Source of the DNA: an uncultured Lachnospiraceae bacterium
GTDB taxonomy: Bacteria; Bacillota_A; Clostridia; TANB77; CAG-508
Assembly (NCBI GenBank): GCA_947165105.1
Contig: CAMUZC010000024.1
Location: forward strand, 1-17,965
Length of the DNA stretch: 17,965 bases
Direction: 5' to 3'
In this document: positions 7,052 to 13,662 of the stretch, in pieces
Numbering within the stretch: the stretch's first letter is position 1
Layout: every line of letters begins with the position of its first letter
Position numbers and translations under genes: made by a program
The notes under the pieces: model-generated
Databases searched by the model: none
What the model was told of the DNA's origin: nothing
The model's input: only the letters and a program-made list of their open reading frames with translations

Positions 7052-7513
7052 TTATAATCTAAAATTATCTTCCTCTATTTTTTTAACTTTTATTTTACTT
7101 TTATCCACATATTTACCACAACTGACCTCTGTCATATCTTGCCATTTTTCTATAGTTAATAACTTATCATTGTGTCTATATTCAAAATACTCCACATTCT
7201 CTTTTAAGCCAACATCTGTATATCCATAATATGTTTCAATTTTAGCATTTCCTTTTTGAAACAATTCATATTCCTCACCTTCAAAAGACACCTGAATTTG
7301 TGGGTATATTACTAAATTCGTCATTTTATGTAATGCATATTTTCCAATAGGTTCCACATCTAAATAAAATGTTTCTAAACTTTGTTTTTCTTGTAAAACA
7401 TATTCTAACCAATATGATGATCCTTCTATAAACTTAAGCATTGCCTTAATTATATATGTATTTTTTTCAATTATAATTTCTTGATTATATTCTAGATTTA
7501 ATAAATCTTTCAT
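7052..7513 (-). CDS. DUF4178 domain protein, soluble paralogue
   Basis: This 153-residue protein aligns with the N-terminal domain of the downstream gene. Examples are YELFQKGNAKIETYYGYTDV versus YSLFEKGTARVKSYFGAVDV, and LTIEKWQDMTEVSCGKYVDKSKIKV versus ISFENWSGEVEKSIGNYVVDSDIEI. It has no membrane segment. The ATG at 7513 follows AGGAG with good spacing; an in-frame GTG at 7522 lies within the ribosome site. It starts 11 bases after the lipid kinase stop, in the same operon. Biochemical role unknown. Confidence 0.75.
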   Translation of the reverse strand: MKDLLNLEYNQEIIIEKNTYIIKAMLKFIEGSSYWLEYVLQEKQSLETFYLDVEPIGKYALHKMTNLVIYPQIQVSFEGEEYELFQKGNAKIETYYGYTDVGLKENVEYFEYRHNDKLLTIEKWQDMTEVSCGKYVDKSKIKVKKIEEDNFRL

Positions 7514-7524
7514 ATTAAGCACTC

Positions 7525-8427
7525 CTATTTTTTCTTGTTTTTTGGAACTAATAAATCAATCTTGTTTCTATGATTTTCAATAATTGCATGATTTACTTTA
7601 CCACCAAATTCTCCATCAAGAGTCCAATCAACACTTTTATCGAAATCAATTTGTAAGTGTTTTGTTTTTAAATAATATATATTTTTTTGATCATATTTTT
7701 TTCTTAATATTGATGCGAAAATCTTAAGCAATCCAATAAAATTCTTAGGTTTTTTAACCAAAACTAATTCAAACTTTCCATCATTCACCTTAAATTCATT
7801 TTTCTTAAACCATTTAAAGCTTCCTATAGAAATTGAATTTGTCACAGCACCATAAATAAATTCGTCTTTAATTATTTCATTATCTGTAACTATAGAAACC
7901 TGATATGAATTCATTTTTTTTAATTCATGAATTCCTTTTTTGTAATAAGCCAATTTTCCATATTTGTTCTTTTCTTTTTGATCAGTTGAATATGAAACAT
8001 TTGTACATGTTCCAAAGGCAGCCACGTAATAGAAGAATCTATCATTAAAACTACCTATATCAGTTCCTATTTCTCTATATTTAGACAATTTTCGAGATAA
8101 TTTATAATGACTTCTTGGTACCTTTACAGTTTTTGCAAAATCATTAGTTGTACCAAAAGGAATAAACGTAACATCAATCTTCTTATGACACTTTATAATT
8201 CCATTAATAACCTCATTTAAAGTACCATCTCCACCACATACTACAACAGCATCAATATATCTGATGTAATTTTCAATAATCTGTTCCCCATTATTTGTTT
8301 TAGAAGTATATATTACTTCTAATTCATAACCTTGCTTTTCCAAATTGTCGCAAATTTGTGGTACATATTTACTTACATTTCCCTTTCCTGAACAAGGGTT
8401 AACTATTAATAATATTTCCTTTTTCAT
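7525..8427 (-). CDS. Diacylglycerol/lipid kinase family protein (DagK/YegS type)
   Basis: This 300-residue protein belongs to the DagK_cat/NAD-kinase-like superfamily. NPCSGKG (residues 10-16) and CGGDGTLNEVINGI (GGDGT at 65-69) form the nucleotide site. TDIGSFNDRFFYYVAAFGTCTNVSY and VDWTLDGEFGG are the usual downstream family signatures. It should phosphorylate diacylglycerol or a related lipid at the inner membrane face, giving phosphatidic acid. The ATG at 8427 has GGAGAGAG upstream; an ATG at 8439 overlaps that site. It is the first gene of a seven-gene minus-strand run that includes polyamine and DUF350/DUF4178 genes, which is unusual company for a recycling kinase. Confidence 0.9.
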   Translation of the reverse strand: MKKEILLIVNPCSGKGNVSKYVPQICDNLEKQGYELEVIYTSKTNNGEQIIENYIRYIDAVVVCGGDGTLNEVINGIIKCHKKIDVTFIPFGTTNDFAKTVKVPRSHYKLSRKLSKYREIGTDIGSFNDRFFYYVAAFGTCTNVSYSTDQKEKNKYGKLAYYKKGIHELKKMNSYQVSIVTDNEIIKDEFIYGAVTNSISIGSFKWFKKNEFKVNDGKFELVLVKKPKNFIGLLKIFASILRKKYDQKNIYYLKTKHLQIDFDKSVDWTLDGEFGGKVNHAIIENHRNKIDLLVPKNKKK

Positions 8428-8449
8428 ATCTCTCTCCATTTCAGTTCAC

Positions 8450-8478
8450 ATTATATCATCTATCGACAAAAATTGCTA
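8450..8478 (-). promoter_or_regulatory. Extended -10 promoter of the lipid kinase-polyamine operon
   Basis: On the minus strand TGATATAAT (extended -10, TGnTATAAT; hexamer 8455-8450) lies about 23 bases before the kinase ATG. The -35 at a 17-base spacing is TAGCAA (8478-8473), a weak match, consistent with reliance on the extended -10. Confidence 0.65.
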
Positions 8479-8500
8479 CATTTTTTACAAATTTTACACT

Positions 8501-8560
8501 TTGTAGAGAAGGTCAAAAGTCTACTTCAATACTGTTGACCGGCTAAAATACTGTCACAAA
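8501..8560 (+). repeat. Palindromic element, copy 3 (internally deleted short form)
   Basis: The boundary motifs of copies 1 and 2 recur here: TTGTAGAGAAG on the left and CGGCT...CACAAA on the right. Between them there is only a short stem, GGTCAA (8511-8516) with TTGACC (8535-8540). The stem has changed relative to copy 2 (GTTCAA/TTGAAC), but both sides changed together. The conserved internal loops and inner stem are missing. It lies between the divergent lipid kinase operon and the Cys-rich gene. Confidence 0.6.
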
Positions 8561-8626
8561 ATGTCGAATTTCACATACTATATATTAAGCATGTATATAT
8601 GCAATATTTTTGAAAGGATGATACAA

Positions 8627-9052
8627 ATGGAATTTGAAAAAGATAAATACCCTGTAATTGACGTTCAAGGAGTTATTTCTTCAGGAAAACAATTTGATAT
8701 TGATATAACTTTACCAGAAGATAATCGTTCTGTTATCTATGGAATTATAAAAGATGCTTATGATGAACCAGTTATAGATGCTGTTGTTAAATTGATTGAA
8801 GTTGAAAGAGATTGTGGCAAAGAAGAAAGAAAGCCTGTAACTCATACTTTTACAGATAAAGATGGAGAATTTGTTTTTGGACCTTTATGCGCTAATAAAT
8901 TTTATGAAGTCCAAGTTTGGGCTAATGATGTAAAACACAGAAAAATTTGTACAACTTGCCCTCATAAAGGAAAATGTTTAAAAGGTGTTAAAATAGATTG
9001 TGATAAAAAAGAATGTTTTCCAGATCATGAAAAAGATGAGAAAGATTGCTAA
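8627..9052 (+). CDS. Carboxypeptidase regulatory-like (beta-sandwich) protein with Cys-rich tail
   Basis: This 141-residue protein has a central domain, VIYGIIKDAYDEPVIDAVVKLIEV...THTFTDKDGEFVFGPL...YEVQVWAND. It matches the carboxypeptidase D regulatory-like fold: a G-x-V-x-D-x-x-xPV-x-A-V start, then T-D-x-DG-x-F-F. The tail is unusually rich in Cys, with CTTCPHKGKC and further Cys at DC, EC and the C-terminus, suggesting metal binding or disulfides. There is no signal peptide. I chose the ATG at 8627, nine bases after AAAGG; earlier in-frame ATGs have no ribosome site. It is transcribed alone and divergently from the lipid kinase operon. Role unknown. Confidence 0.75.
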   Translation: MEFEKDKYPVIDVQGVISSGKQFDIDITLPEDNRSVIYGIIKDAYDEPVIDAVVKLIEVERDCGKEERKPVTHTFTDKDGEFVFGPLCANKFYEVQVWANDVKHRKICTTCPHKGKCLKGVKIDCDKKECFPDHEKDEKDC

Positions 9053-9071
9053 TTTTTCATTTTTGTTAATA

Positions 9072-9130
9072 TAAAAAAGCTGGCGGTTCAATTTATGGTG
9101 AATACTTACCTAATAAAACCGCCATCTATT
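9072..9130. terminator. Bidirectional hairpin terminator
   Basis: TGGCGGTT (9081-9088) pairs with AACCGCCA (9117-9124), with a further GGT/ACC pairing inside the loop. On the minus strand the stem is followed by GCTTTTTTATATT, a good T-run for the 45-aa gene. On the plus strand it is followed by TCTATTTTAC. Confidence 0.75.
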
Positions 9131-9136
9131 TTACTT

Positions 9137-9274
9137 TTAAAATCCCATTTTGTGCATCATTTTCTTTCCTTGCTTCATCATTTTTTTCTTATTAAATCCC
9201 ATTGTTTCACCATATATCATTACTAAACCAGCAGAAACCATTCCACCAATTAACATACCTTTAACTAATTTCAT
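9137..9274 (-). CDS. 45-residue small membrane-associated protein
   Basis: A short frame starts at the ATG at 9274-9272 behind AAGGAGG and stops at 9137. It encodes MKLVKGMLIGGMVSAGLVMI, then YGETMGFNKKKMMKQGKKMMHKMGF. It has one hydrophobic N-terminal helix and a very basic, Met/Lys-rich tail. Its layout resembles small Firmicute envelope proteins of the DUF3918 kind, but that is only a likeness. A terminator follows directly, and the near-perfect ribosome site makes it a convincing gene. It starts 14 bases after the stop of the TauE-like permease gene. Confidence 0.75.
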   Translation of the reverse strand: MKLVKGMLIGGMVSAGLVMIYGETMGFNKKKMMKQGKKMMHKMGF

Positions 9275-9288
9275 TTCTACATACCTCC

Positions 9289-9684
9289 TTATCTTTTGTC
9301 AATTTTATTATTTGTATTTTTTTCTTTTATATACAGCTTGTAAAAACTGTAAATTTCATGAACTGCAATACATAACAAGAAAAATCCAAATAATTTCCTT
9401 AAATTTCCAACATTAATTCCATTCGCCAAAATTGATCCAAAAATCGCACCAATCACGCCCCCAAAAATTAGATTAATTCCAATCTTTAATTCAATATTTT
9501 TCTCTCTCAAATTTAAAATAATGGCAGTAACCGCTGTCGGAACAAAAAACAACAAATTAGTTGCCTGAGCTACACGCTGAGTGACCTCCAACCCTAATGT
9601 CAATAACAAAATAAGCACCGTTCCGCCACCAAGACCAATAGCAGTAATCATACCAGAAATCATCCCTATCAAAACCTCAACCAA
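9289..9684 (-). CDS. Half-size TauE/SafE (TSUP) family permease, subunit B
   Basis: This is a 131-residue integral membrane protein with about four helices. The N-terminal motif GMISGMITAIGLGGGTVLILLLT is the TSUP repeat signature (G-x-x-x-G-x-x-x-x-x-G-x-GGG). Full TSUP transporters of about 250 residues carry two such repeats; this gene encodes one and the next gene upstream encodes the other. The family exports or imports sulfite, sulfonates and other organic anions, so the substrate is not inferable. The likely start is a TTG at 9684 behind GGAGG (the spacing is a little long); the first ATG would cut the first helix. Confidence 0.82.
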   Translation of the reverse strand: MVEVLIGMISGMITAIGLGGGTVLILLLTLGLEVTQRVAQATNLLFFVPTAVTAIILNLREKNIELKIGINLIFGGVIGAIFGSILANGINVGNLRKLFGFFLLCIAVHEIYSFYKLYIKEKNTNNKIDKR

Positions 9685-9720
9685 ATCCGATTTTCCTCCG
9701 TTTCAGCTTTCTATAAATAA

Positions 9721-10074
9721 CTATCTCATAATCATAGAAATTCCAGCATACACTAAAAATACAATAAATCCACTCTTCAAAAACTTATTGGAAACTTTTC
9801 TAAGAATTCTTGTCCCAATAAAACTACCAACTATTCCTCCTAAAGCACATTTTAATCCTAAAGAAAAATCAAACGATTTATCTCTATAATAAAAAAAAGC
9901 TGCCACAATAACCATTGGTAAAATTGCAAAAACAGTAGTTGCTCTCGCTTTCTTCTCGTCCATTTTCAAAAAATAAATTAGCGCTGGCAATACTACCATC
10001 CCACCACCAGTGGAAAAAAAGCCTGTAATAAAACCAGCACAAAATCCAACTATAGAATTTTTTAACATTTTCAT
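9721..10074 (-). CDS. Half-size TauE/SafE (TSUP) family permease, subunit A
   Basis: This 117-residue membrane protein has about four helices. It opens with NSIVGFCAGFITGFFSTGGGMVVLPALIYF, a canonical TSUP repeat. Later GGIVGSFIGTRILRKVSNKFLK matches the family's second conserved block. It and the downstream gene, 36 bases away, together equal one full TSUP transporter and probably form a heteromer. It lies just downstream of a cysteine desulfurase gene, so a sulfur-compound substrate is an attractive guess but unproven. Confidence 0.85.
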   Translation of the reverse strand: MKMLKNSIVGFCAGFITGFFSTGGGMVVLPALIYFLKMDEKKARATTVFAILPMVIVAAFFYYRDKSFDFSLGLKCALGGIVGSFIGTRILRKVSNKFLKSGFIVFLVYAGISMIMR

Positions 10075-10132
10075 TACACATCTACCTATAAAATATTAAT
10101 CCTTATCTTAGTATGTGCAACTTTACTAAACT

Positions 10133-11262
10133 TTAACCAATTATTCTAGTAATACTGTCAATTAGAAACTTAACCTCATCAATTTTATTTTCTTCACCAA
10201 AAGTTATTCTTAGCGATCCTCCGAATGTGTTCCTTATCAAGTCCTATTGCAGTTAAAACATGTGATGGTTCTGACGAACCAGAACTACAAGCAGAACCTG
10301 CAGATGCACAAATGCCAAAGCTATCTAATTTCAGTAATAGCTCCTCACCATCTATTCCAGGAAATGATATATTAACATTTCCTGGAAGCCTGTTTTTTAA
10401 ATCTCCATTAATTTTAACATTATCATATCTACTTGTTATTTCTCTTATAAAATAATTTCTCATTTTTAACAATTTACTATTATAATTTTCTAAATTATAA
10501 TCTGCCAATTCAATAGCTTTTCCTAATCCGACAATTCCTGCTACATTTTCAGTACCAGCTCTCTTATCTCTTTCCTGATGTCCTCCATCTTGAATTTTCT
10601 GAAACTCAACACCACTTCTAGCATACAACGCTCCCACACCCTTTGGCCCGTAAAACTTATGTGCAGACATTGACAACAAATCTATTCCCAACTCTTGCAC
10701 ATTTATCTTCACATTTCCCACAGCTTGAACACAATCTGTGTGAAATAAAATATTCGCACTTTTTGCTATTTTAGAAATTTCTTTTATTGGCTGAATTGTA
10801 CCTATTTCATTATTTGCAAACATTATTGTAATTAAAATTGTTTCATCTCTGATAGAATTTTCTAATTCATCTAAATTAATAAATCCGGTTTTCATTTACA
10901 TTCAAATAAGTAATCTCAAATCCTTCTTTTTCCAATGTTCTACATGTATTTAAAACAGCAGGATGCTCTATTTTACTTGTAATAATATGATTTCCTTTGT
11001 CTTTGTTCGCATATGCTACACCCTTAATCGCTAAATTATCAGACTCACTACCACAAGAAGTAAAATAAATTTCCTTTTCTGTACACCCTATTGCTTTTGC
11101 AACTCTTGTTCTTGCTGTATCTAATGCTTTTTTACTACGTCGCCCTATCGAGTATATTGAAGATGCATTTCCATAATTATTAGAAAAATATGGCAACATC
11201 TCTTTTAAAACCTCATCTTTAACAGGAGTCGTTGCTGCATGATCAAAATATAACAAATCCAT
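10133..11262 (-). CDS. Cysteine desulfurase (NifS/IscS group), requires two +1 frameshifts at CGG
   Basis: This PLP enzyme removes sulfur from cysteine for Fe-S clusters or tRNA thiolation. Read with two +1 shifts (10885-10887 and 10221-10223), it gives an intact protein of 375 residues. It begins MDLLYFDHAATTPV; SAHKFYGPKG contains the PLP lysine, and SAGSACSSGSSEPSHVL the catalytic Cys loop. It ends GSLRITFGEENKIDEVKFLIDSI and stops at 10135-10133. Unshifted, it falls into 11262-10876 and 10895-10194 plus an orphan tail. Shift 1 joins NVNEN to GFINLDEL; shift 2 joins KEHI to GGSLRIT. No other lesion is seen. The ATG follows GGAAGG. Options: recoded functional gene, young pseudogene, or assembly errors. 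Confidence 0.85.
10221..10223 (-). other. +1 frameshift site 2 in the cysteine desulfurase gene (in-frame CGG)
   Basis: The incoming frame reads CAC ATT CGG AGG ATC and stops nine codons after the CGG, at 10196-10194. Skipping the C of CGG gives CAC ATT GGA GGA TCG, i.e. H-I-G-G-S-L-R-I-T, which continues to the true stop. An alternative is CGG read as Arg followed by skipping of the next A (H-I-R-G-S-L). Confidence 0.7.
10885..10887 (-). other. +1 frameshift site 1 in the cysteine desulfurase gene (in-frame CGG)
   Basis: The incoming frame reads AAT GAA AAC CGG ATT TAT TAA. Skipping the C gives AAC GGA TTT ATT AAT, i.e. N-G-F-I-N-L-D-E-L. This matches the usual desulfurase segment in which a glycine follows the E-N pair. 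A stop lies three codons past the CGG in the unshifted frame. Confidence 0.75.
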
Positions 11263-11423
11263 TATTATCCTTCCTTGAATTATATATTTAGGCTTTTTGG
11301 CTTTGCCTATGAACCCATTTTCCTTTAATATTTTTATTATTTTTAATATTAATTTTTTTATTCATTTAAAATTTTGTTTATTTTATAATATTTCTAAATT
11401 TAAATTTGGTTACAAAATGAATA

Positions 11424-11460
11424 TAAAAAAGAGGAGTACAATTTGTACTCCCCCTTTTTT
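11424..11460. terminator. Bidirectional terminator of the two-repeat gene
   Basis: GGAGTACA (11433-11440) pairs with TGTACTCC (11444-11451). It is flanked by an A-run on the left and a T-run (11455-11460) on the right, so it can terminate either strand. It lies directly after the stop of the minus-strand gene at 11463. The rest of the AT-rich gap up to the desulfurase start holds only a small TAGGC/GCCTA hairpin at 11289-11309. Confidence 0.8.
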
Positions 11461-11462
11461 AG

Positions 11463-12140
11463 CTAAACTATATAACATTTATAGTTATAGAGCTTATACT
11501 GTTTCTTTATGCTTTCCGCCTGTGGCTGCGTAAAGAATTTCTTTCCTACAATTACAATATCGTAATTCGTACCCGAACCAATCTGTATAGCTCCTTTTTC
11601 TATTACAACATAGTCCTGAGCTGACATAGAACCATTCCAGTTCCATTTAAACTTGCTTATAAGCTCCATTGCATTTTTCTCATGACCTAAGCCGTTATTA
11701 GAATAAAACTTTCTGCCTACAACAAATCCTGTTTTTCCGCGCAAATTCATATCGTCATCTTCCTTTTCAGTAAAATCTTGTTCAAATGTGTCTAATTTTT
11801 TCATTACTTCATCCATAACAGCTTTATACTGTGGATTAATATTCCATGAATTTTTAATAGAAAACTTTTCCTGCACATATTTAGATTTTAAACTAAGTAA
11901 GACAGGGTTATCATTATCTTCCGCAATCTTGAAGCAAGCTACTCCATTATATCCTGCAACAATTGCACAGCCAGCAACTATTAAAAACTCATCTGCTAGA
12001 TAATCGTTTTGTGAATCTAGTAATTCATATAATTCTGGATACCGCTCACAAAAAAGTTTTGCGTTTTTTGCATGACCGCTTCCGGTGTTAGATAAGAATT
12101 TACCATTTGGTAAATATATACCCGGTGCCGTAATAATCAT
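11463..12140 (-). CDS. Uncharacterised protein of 225 residues with two internal repeats
   Basis: I do not recognise a family. The protein contains two related halves. The first is GKFLSNTGSGHAKNAKLFCERYPE followed by YLADEFLIVAGCAIVAG. The second is GRKFYSNNGLGHEKNAMELISKF followed by SAQDYVVIEKGAIQIGSG. The shared core is (K/R)F-x-S-N-x-G-x-GH-x-KNA, then a beta-rich D-x-x-(I/V) segment. An acidic linker (FTEKEDDDMN) separates them. There is no signal peptide or membrane helix. The gene stands alone with an exact consensus promoter, a strong GGAGGG ribosome site and its own terminator, which suggests high expression. It contains the only in-frame CGG found outside the frameshift sites (12042-12044, read as Arg), so it may be a recent arrival. 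Confidence 0.8.
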   Translation of the reverse strand: MIITAPGIYLPNGKFLSNTGSGHAKNAKLFCERYPELYELLDSQNDYLADEFLIVAGCAIVAGYNGVACFKIAEDNDNPVLLSLKSKYVQEKFSIKNSWNINPQYKAVMDEVMKKLDTFEQDFTEKEDDDMNLRGKTGFVVGRKFYSNNGLGHEKNAMELISKFKWNWNGSMSAQDYVVIEKGAIQIGSGTNYDIVIVGKKFFTQPQAESIKKQYKLYNYKCYIV

Positions 12141-12170
12141 TACATGCCCTCCTTTTATTAAGATTTATAA

Positions 12171-12199
12171 ATTATAACACATTTTCTTATTTATGTCAA
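12171..12199 (-). promoter_or_regulatory. Exact consensus sigma-A promoter of the two-repeat gene
   Basis: On the minus strand TTGACA (12199-12194) and TATAAT (12176-12171) are separated by exactly 17 bases. It is the only promoter in the window matching both hexamers perfectly. The predicted start is about 25 bases before the ATG. Confidence 0.9.
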
Positions 12200-12223
12200 C
12201 ATAGCGCTGATTCTTAAACCATG

Positions 12224-12274
12224 TATTAAAAAGCGGTTGTACCACATTAACTATTTAATGTGATACAACCGCTT
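12224..12274 (-). terminator. Terminator of the small membrane protein gene
   Basis: AAGCGGTTGTA and TACAACCGCTT close a long stem that continues as CACATTAA/TTAATGTG (12231-12274). It is followed on the minus strand by TTTTTAATAC. It lies between the stop at 12303 and the promoter of the next gene. Confidence 0.85.
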
Positions 12275-12302
12275 CTAGCATTGATATAACATCTATGTAC
12301 TT

Positions 12303-12641
12303 TTAGGTATTTGCGTCAGCCCAACGAAGCATTTTTATGCTTCTGTATGTTTCTAATATTTGAGAATACTTATCATACTCATCTTCCCAAATTTGAGTTG
12401 GAACTTTATCAAAAATTTTAAACATTTTTTCTGCTTCCATCAAGAAAATAACTTGTTCTTGTGGAGACATTTTTTCATATCTTTTTGAAAACTTATATAA
12501 AACCTCCAAATCTTGTATAGATTTAATAAATGTCCAGAAATCTTTAACATTCATACCATACATTTTGATTTGAAGTATTGTGTATCCTACTAAAGCTGCA
12601 ATAATAAGTAATAAAATATATATAATTGTTAATATTACCAT
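12303..12641 (-). CDS. Small single-helix membrane protein, unknown function
   Basis: This 112-residue protein has one N-terminal membrane helix (about residues 2-24: VILTIIYILLLIIAALVGYTILQI). A helical, charged cytoplasmic-type domain follows (FWTFIKSIQDLEVLYKFSKRYEKMSPQEQVIFLMEAEKMFKIFDKVPTQIWEDEYDKY). I do not recognise a family. The ATG at 12641 follows AGAAGGTGG; an in-frame GTG at 12650 lies within that site. It is monocistronic, with its own TTGCCA-17-TATAAT promoter and a strong terminator, so it is very likely a real gene. Confidence 0.72.
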   Translation of the reverse strand: MVILTIIYILLLIIAALVGYTILQIKMYGMNVKDFWTFIKSIQDLEVLYKFSKRYEKMSPQEQVIFLMEAEKMFKIFDKVPTQIWEDEYDKYSQILETYRSIKMLRWADANT

Positions 12642-12670
12642 AATTACCACCTTCTTATATCGTATACTTA

Positions 12671-12699
12671 ATTATACCATATTTTTCAGGTTTTGGCAA
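12671..12699 (-). promoter_or_regulatory. Sigma-A promoter of the small membrane protein gene
   Basis: On the minus strand TTGCCA (12699-12694) and TATAAT (12676-12671) are 17 bases apart. The -35 region TTGCCAAAAC is shared with the transketolase promoter at 14530-14558. Confidence 0.85.
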
Positions 12700-12736
12700 A
12701 TATATGTTCTTATTTATTGCATTTTGAAGTTAAAAT

Positions 12737-13660
12737 TTAAAATAAATTAACAATAGCCTGTGCATCAATTTCAAATTTTTTCATTAATTCAGTAGCACTT
12801 CCAGACTTTCCAAAAGAATCTTTAACACCTAATCTAATAACTTTGCAAGGATACTCTTCAGCTAAAACCTCACAAATAGCACTACCTAATCCTCCTATAA
12901 TACTATGGTCTTCAACTGTAATAATTTTCTTAGTTTCTTTTGCACATCTAACAATTGTTTCTCTATCAATTGGTTTAATAGTGTGAATATCAACAACTCT
13001 TACATTAATTCCTTTTTCATATAAAATTTCTTTAGCTTTTAAAGCTTCTGCAACACATACACCTGTTGCAAAAATTGTAGCATCTTCACCATCACCAATT
13101 TGTTTTGCTTTTCCAATTTCAAATTTTTCATTTTCATCATATATAATTGGAGTTGCCACTCTTGACAATCTAACATAACATGGTCCATCAATCTTACTAA
13201 TTTCATTAATTAAAAATTTTGTTTCAACATCATCACTAGGAGAAAACACTTTTAAATTTGGCAAAGTTCTCATCATTGCTAAATCTTCAAGCATTTGATG
13301 TGTAGCACCATCTTCACCAACAGTAAGACCAGCATGAGTTGCACATATTTTTACATTCAAGTTTGGATAACAAATACTGTTTCTAATTTGATCATAAGCT
13401 CTCCCTGCTGCGAATACAGCAAATGTACTTGCAAACGGTACTTTACCACATGTTGCAAATCCTGCTGCTGTACCAATCATATCTTGTTCCGCAATTCCAA
13501 TATCAAAAAATCTATCTGGAAATTCTTTTGCAAACAATTCAGTTTTTGTTGCTGAAGATAAATCTGCATCTAACACAACAATATTTTTATTTTCTTTTCC
13601 AAGCTCTTTTAAAGCTTCTCCATAACTTTGGCGTGTTGCAATTTTTTTATCTATATTCAT
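12737..13660 (-). CDS. Transketolase, C-terminal subunit
   Basis: This 307-residue protein carries the pyrimidine-binding and C-terminal domains of transketolase. It starts ATRQSYGEALKELGKENKNIVVLDADLSSAT. FPDRFFDIGIAEQDMIGTAAGFA includes the catalytic Glu of the PYR domain, and THAGLTVGEDGATHQMLEDLA is a conserved block. The C-terminal domain contains VEDHSIIGGLGSAICEVL. With the upstream N-terminal subunit it forms the complete enzyme of the non-oxidative pentose phosphate pathway, moving two-carbon ketol units. The ATG lies two bases after the upstream stop, so expression is coupled. Split transketolases are common in anaerobic Firmicutes and archaea. Confidence 0.95.
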   Translation of the reverse strand: MNIDKKIATRQSYGEALKELGKENKNIVVLDADLSSATKTELFAKEFPDRFFDIGIAEQDMIGTAAGFATCGKVPFASTFAVFAAGRAYDQIRNSICYPNLNVKICATHAGLTVGEDGATHQMLEDLAMMRTLPNLKVFSPSDDVETKFLINEISKIDGPCYVRLSRVATPIIYDENEKFEIGKAKQIGDGEDATIFATGVCVAEALKAKEILYEKGINVRVVDIHTIKPIDRETIVRCAKETKKIITVEDHSIIGGLGSAICEVLAEEYPCKVIRLGVKDSFGKSGSATELMKKFEIDAQAIVNLF

Positions 13661-13662
13661 AT

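Noticed and set aside
10220..10223. Second desulfurase break as CGG read as Arg plus an inserted A
   Set aside because: It cannot be excluded from this site alone (H-I-R-G-S versus H-I-G-G-S), but the other three sites are explained only by skipping the C before GGN, so one rule covers all.
10194..11262. Two independent half cysteine desulfurase genes
   Set aside because: The frames overlap at the break, the second has no ribosome site at its first ATG, and the joined frames match one full-length enzyme including a C-terminal tail in a third frame.
11289..11309. TAGGC/GCCTA hairpin upstream of the cysteine desulfurase as a riboswitch or regulator site
   Set aside because: The stem is five base pairs with no matching known motif and no following T-run.
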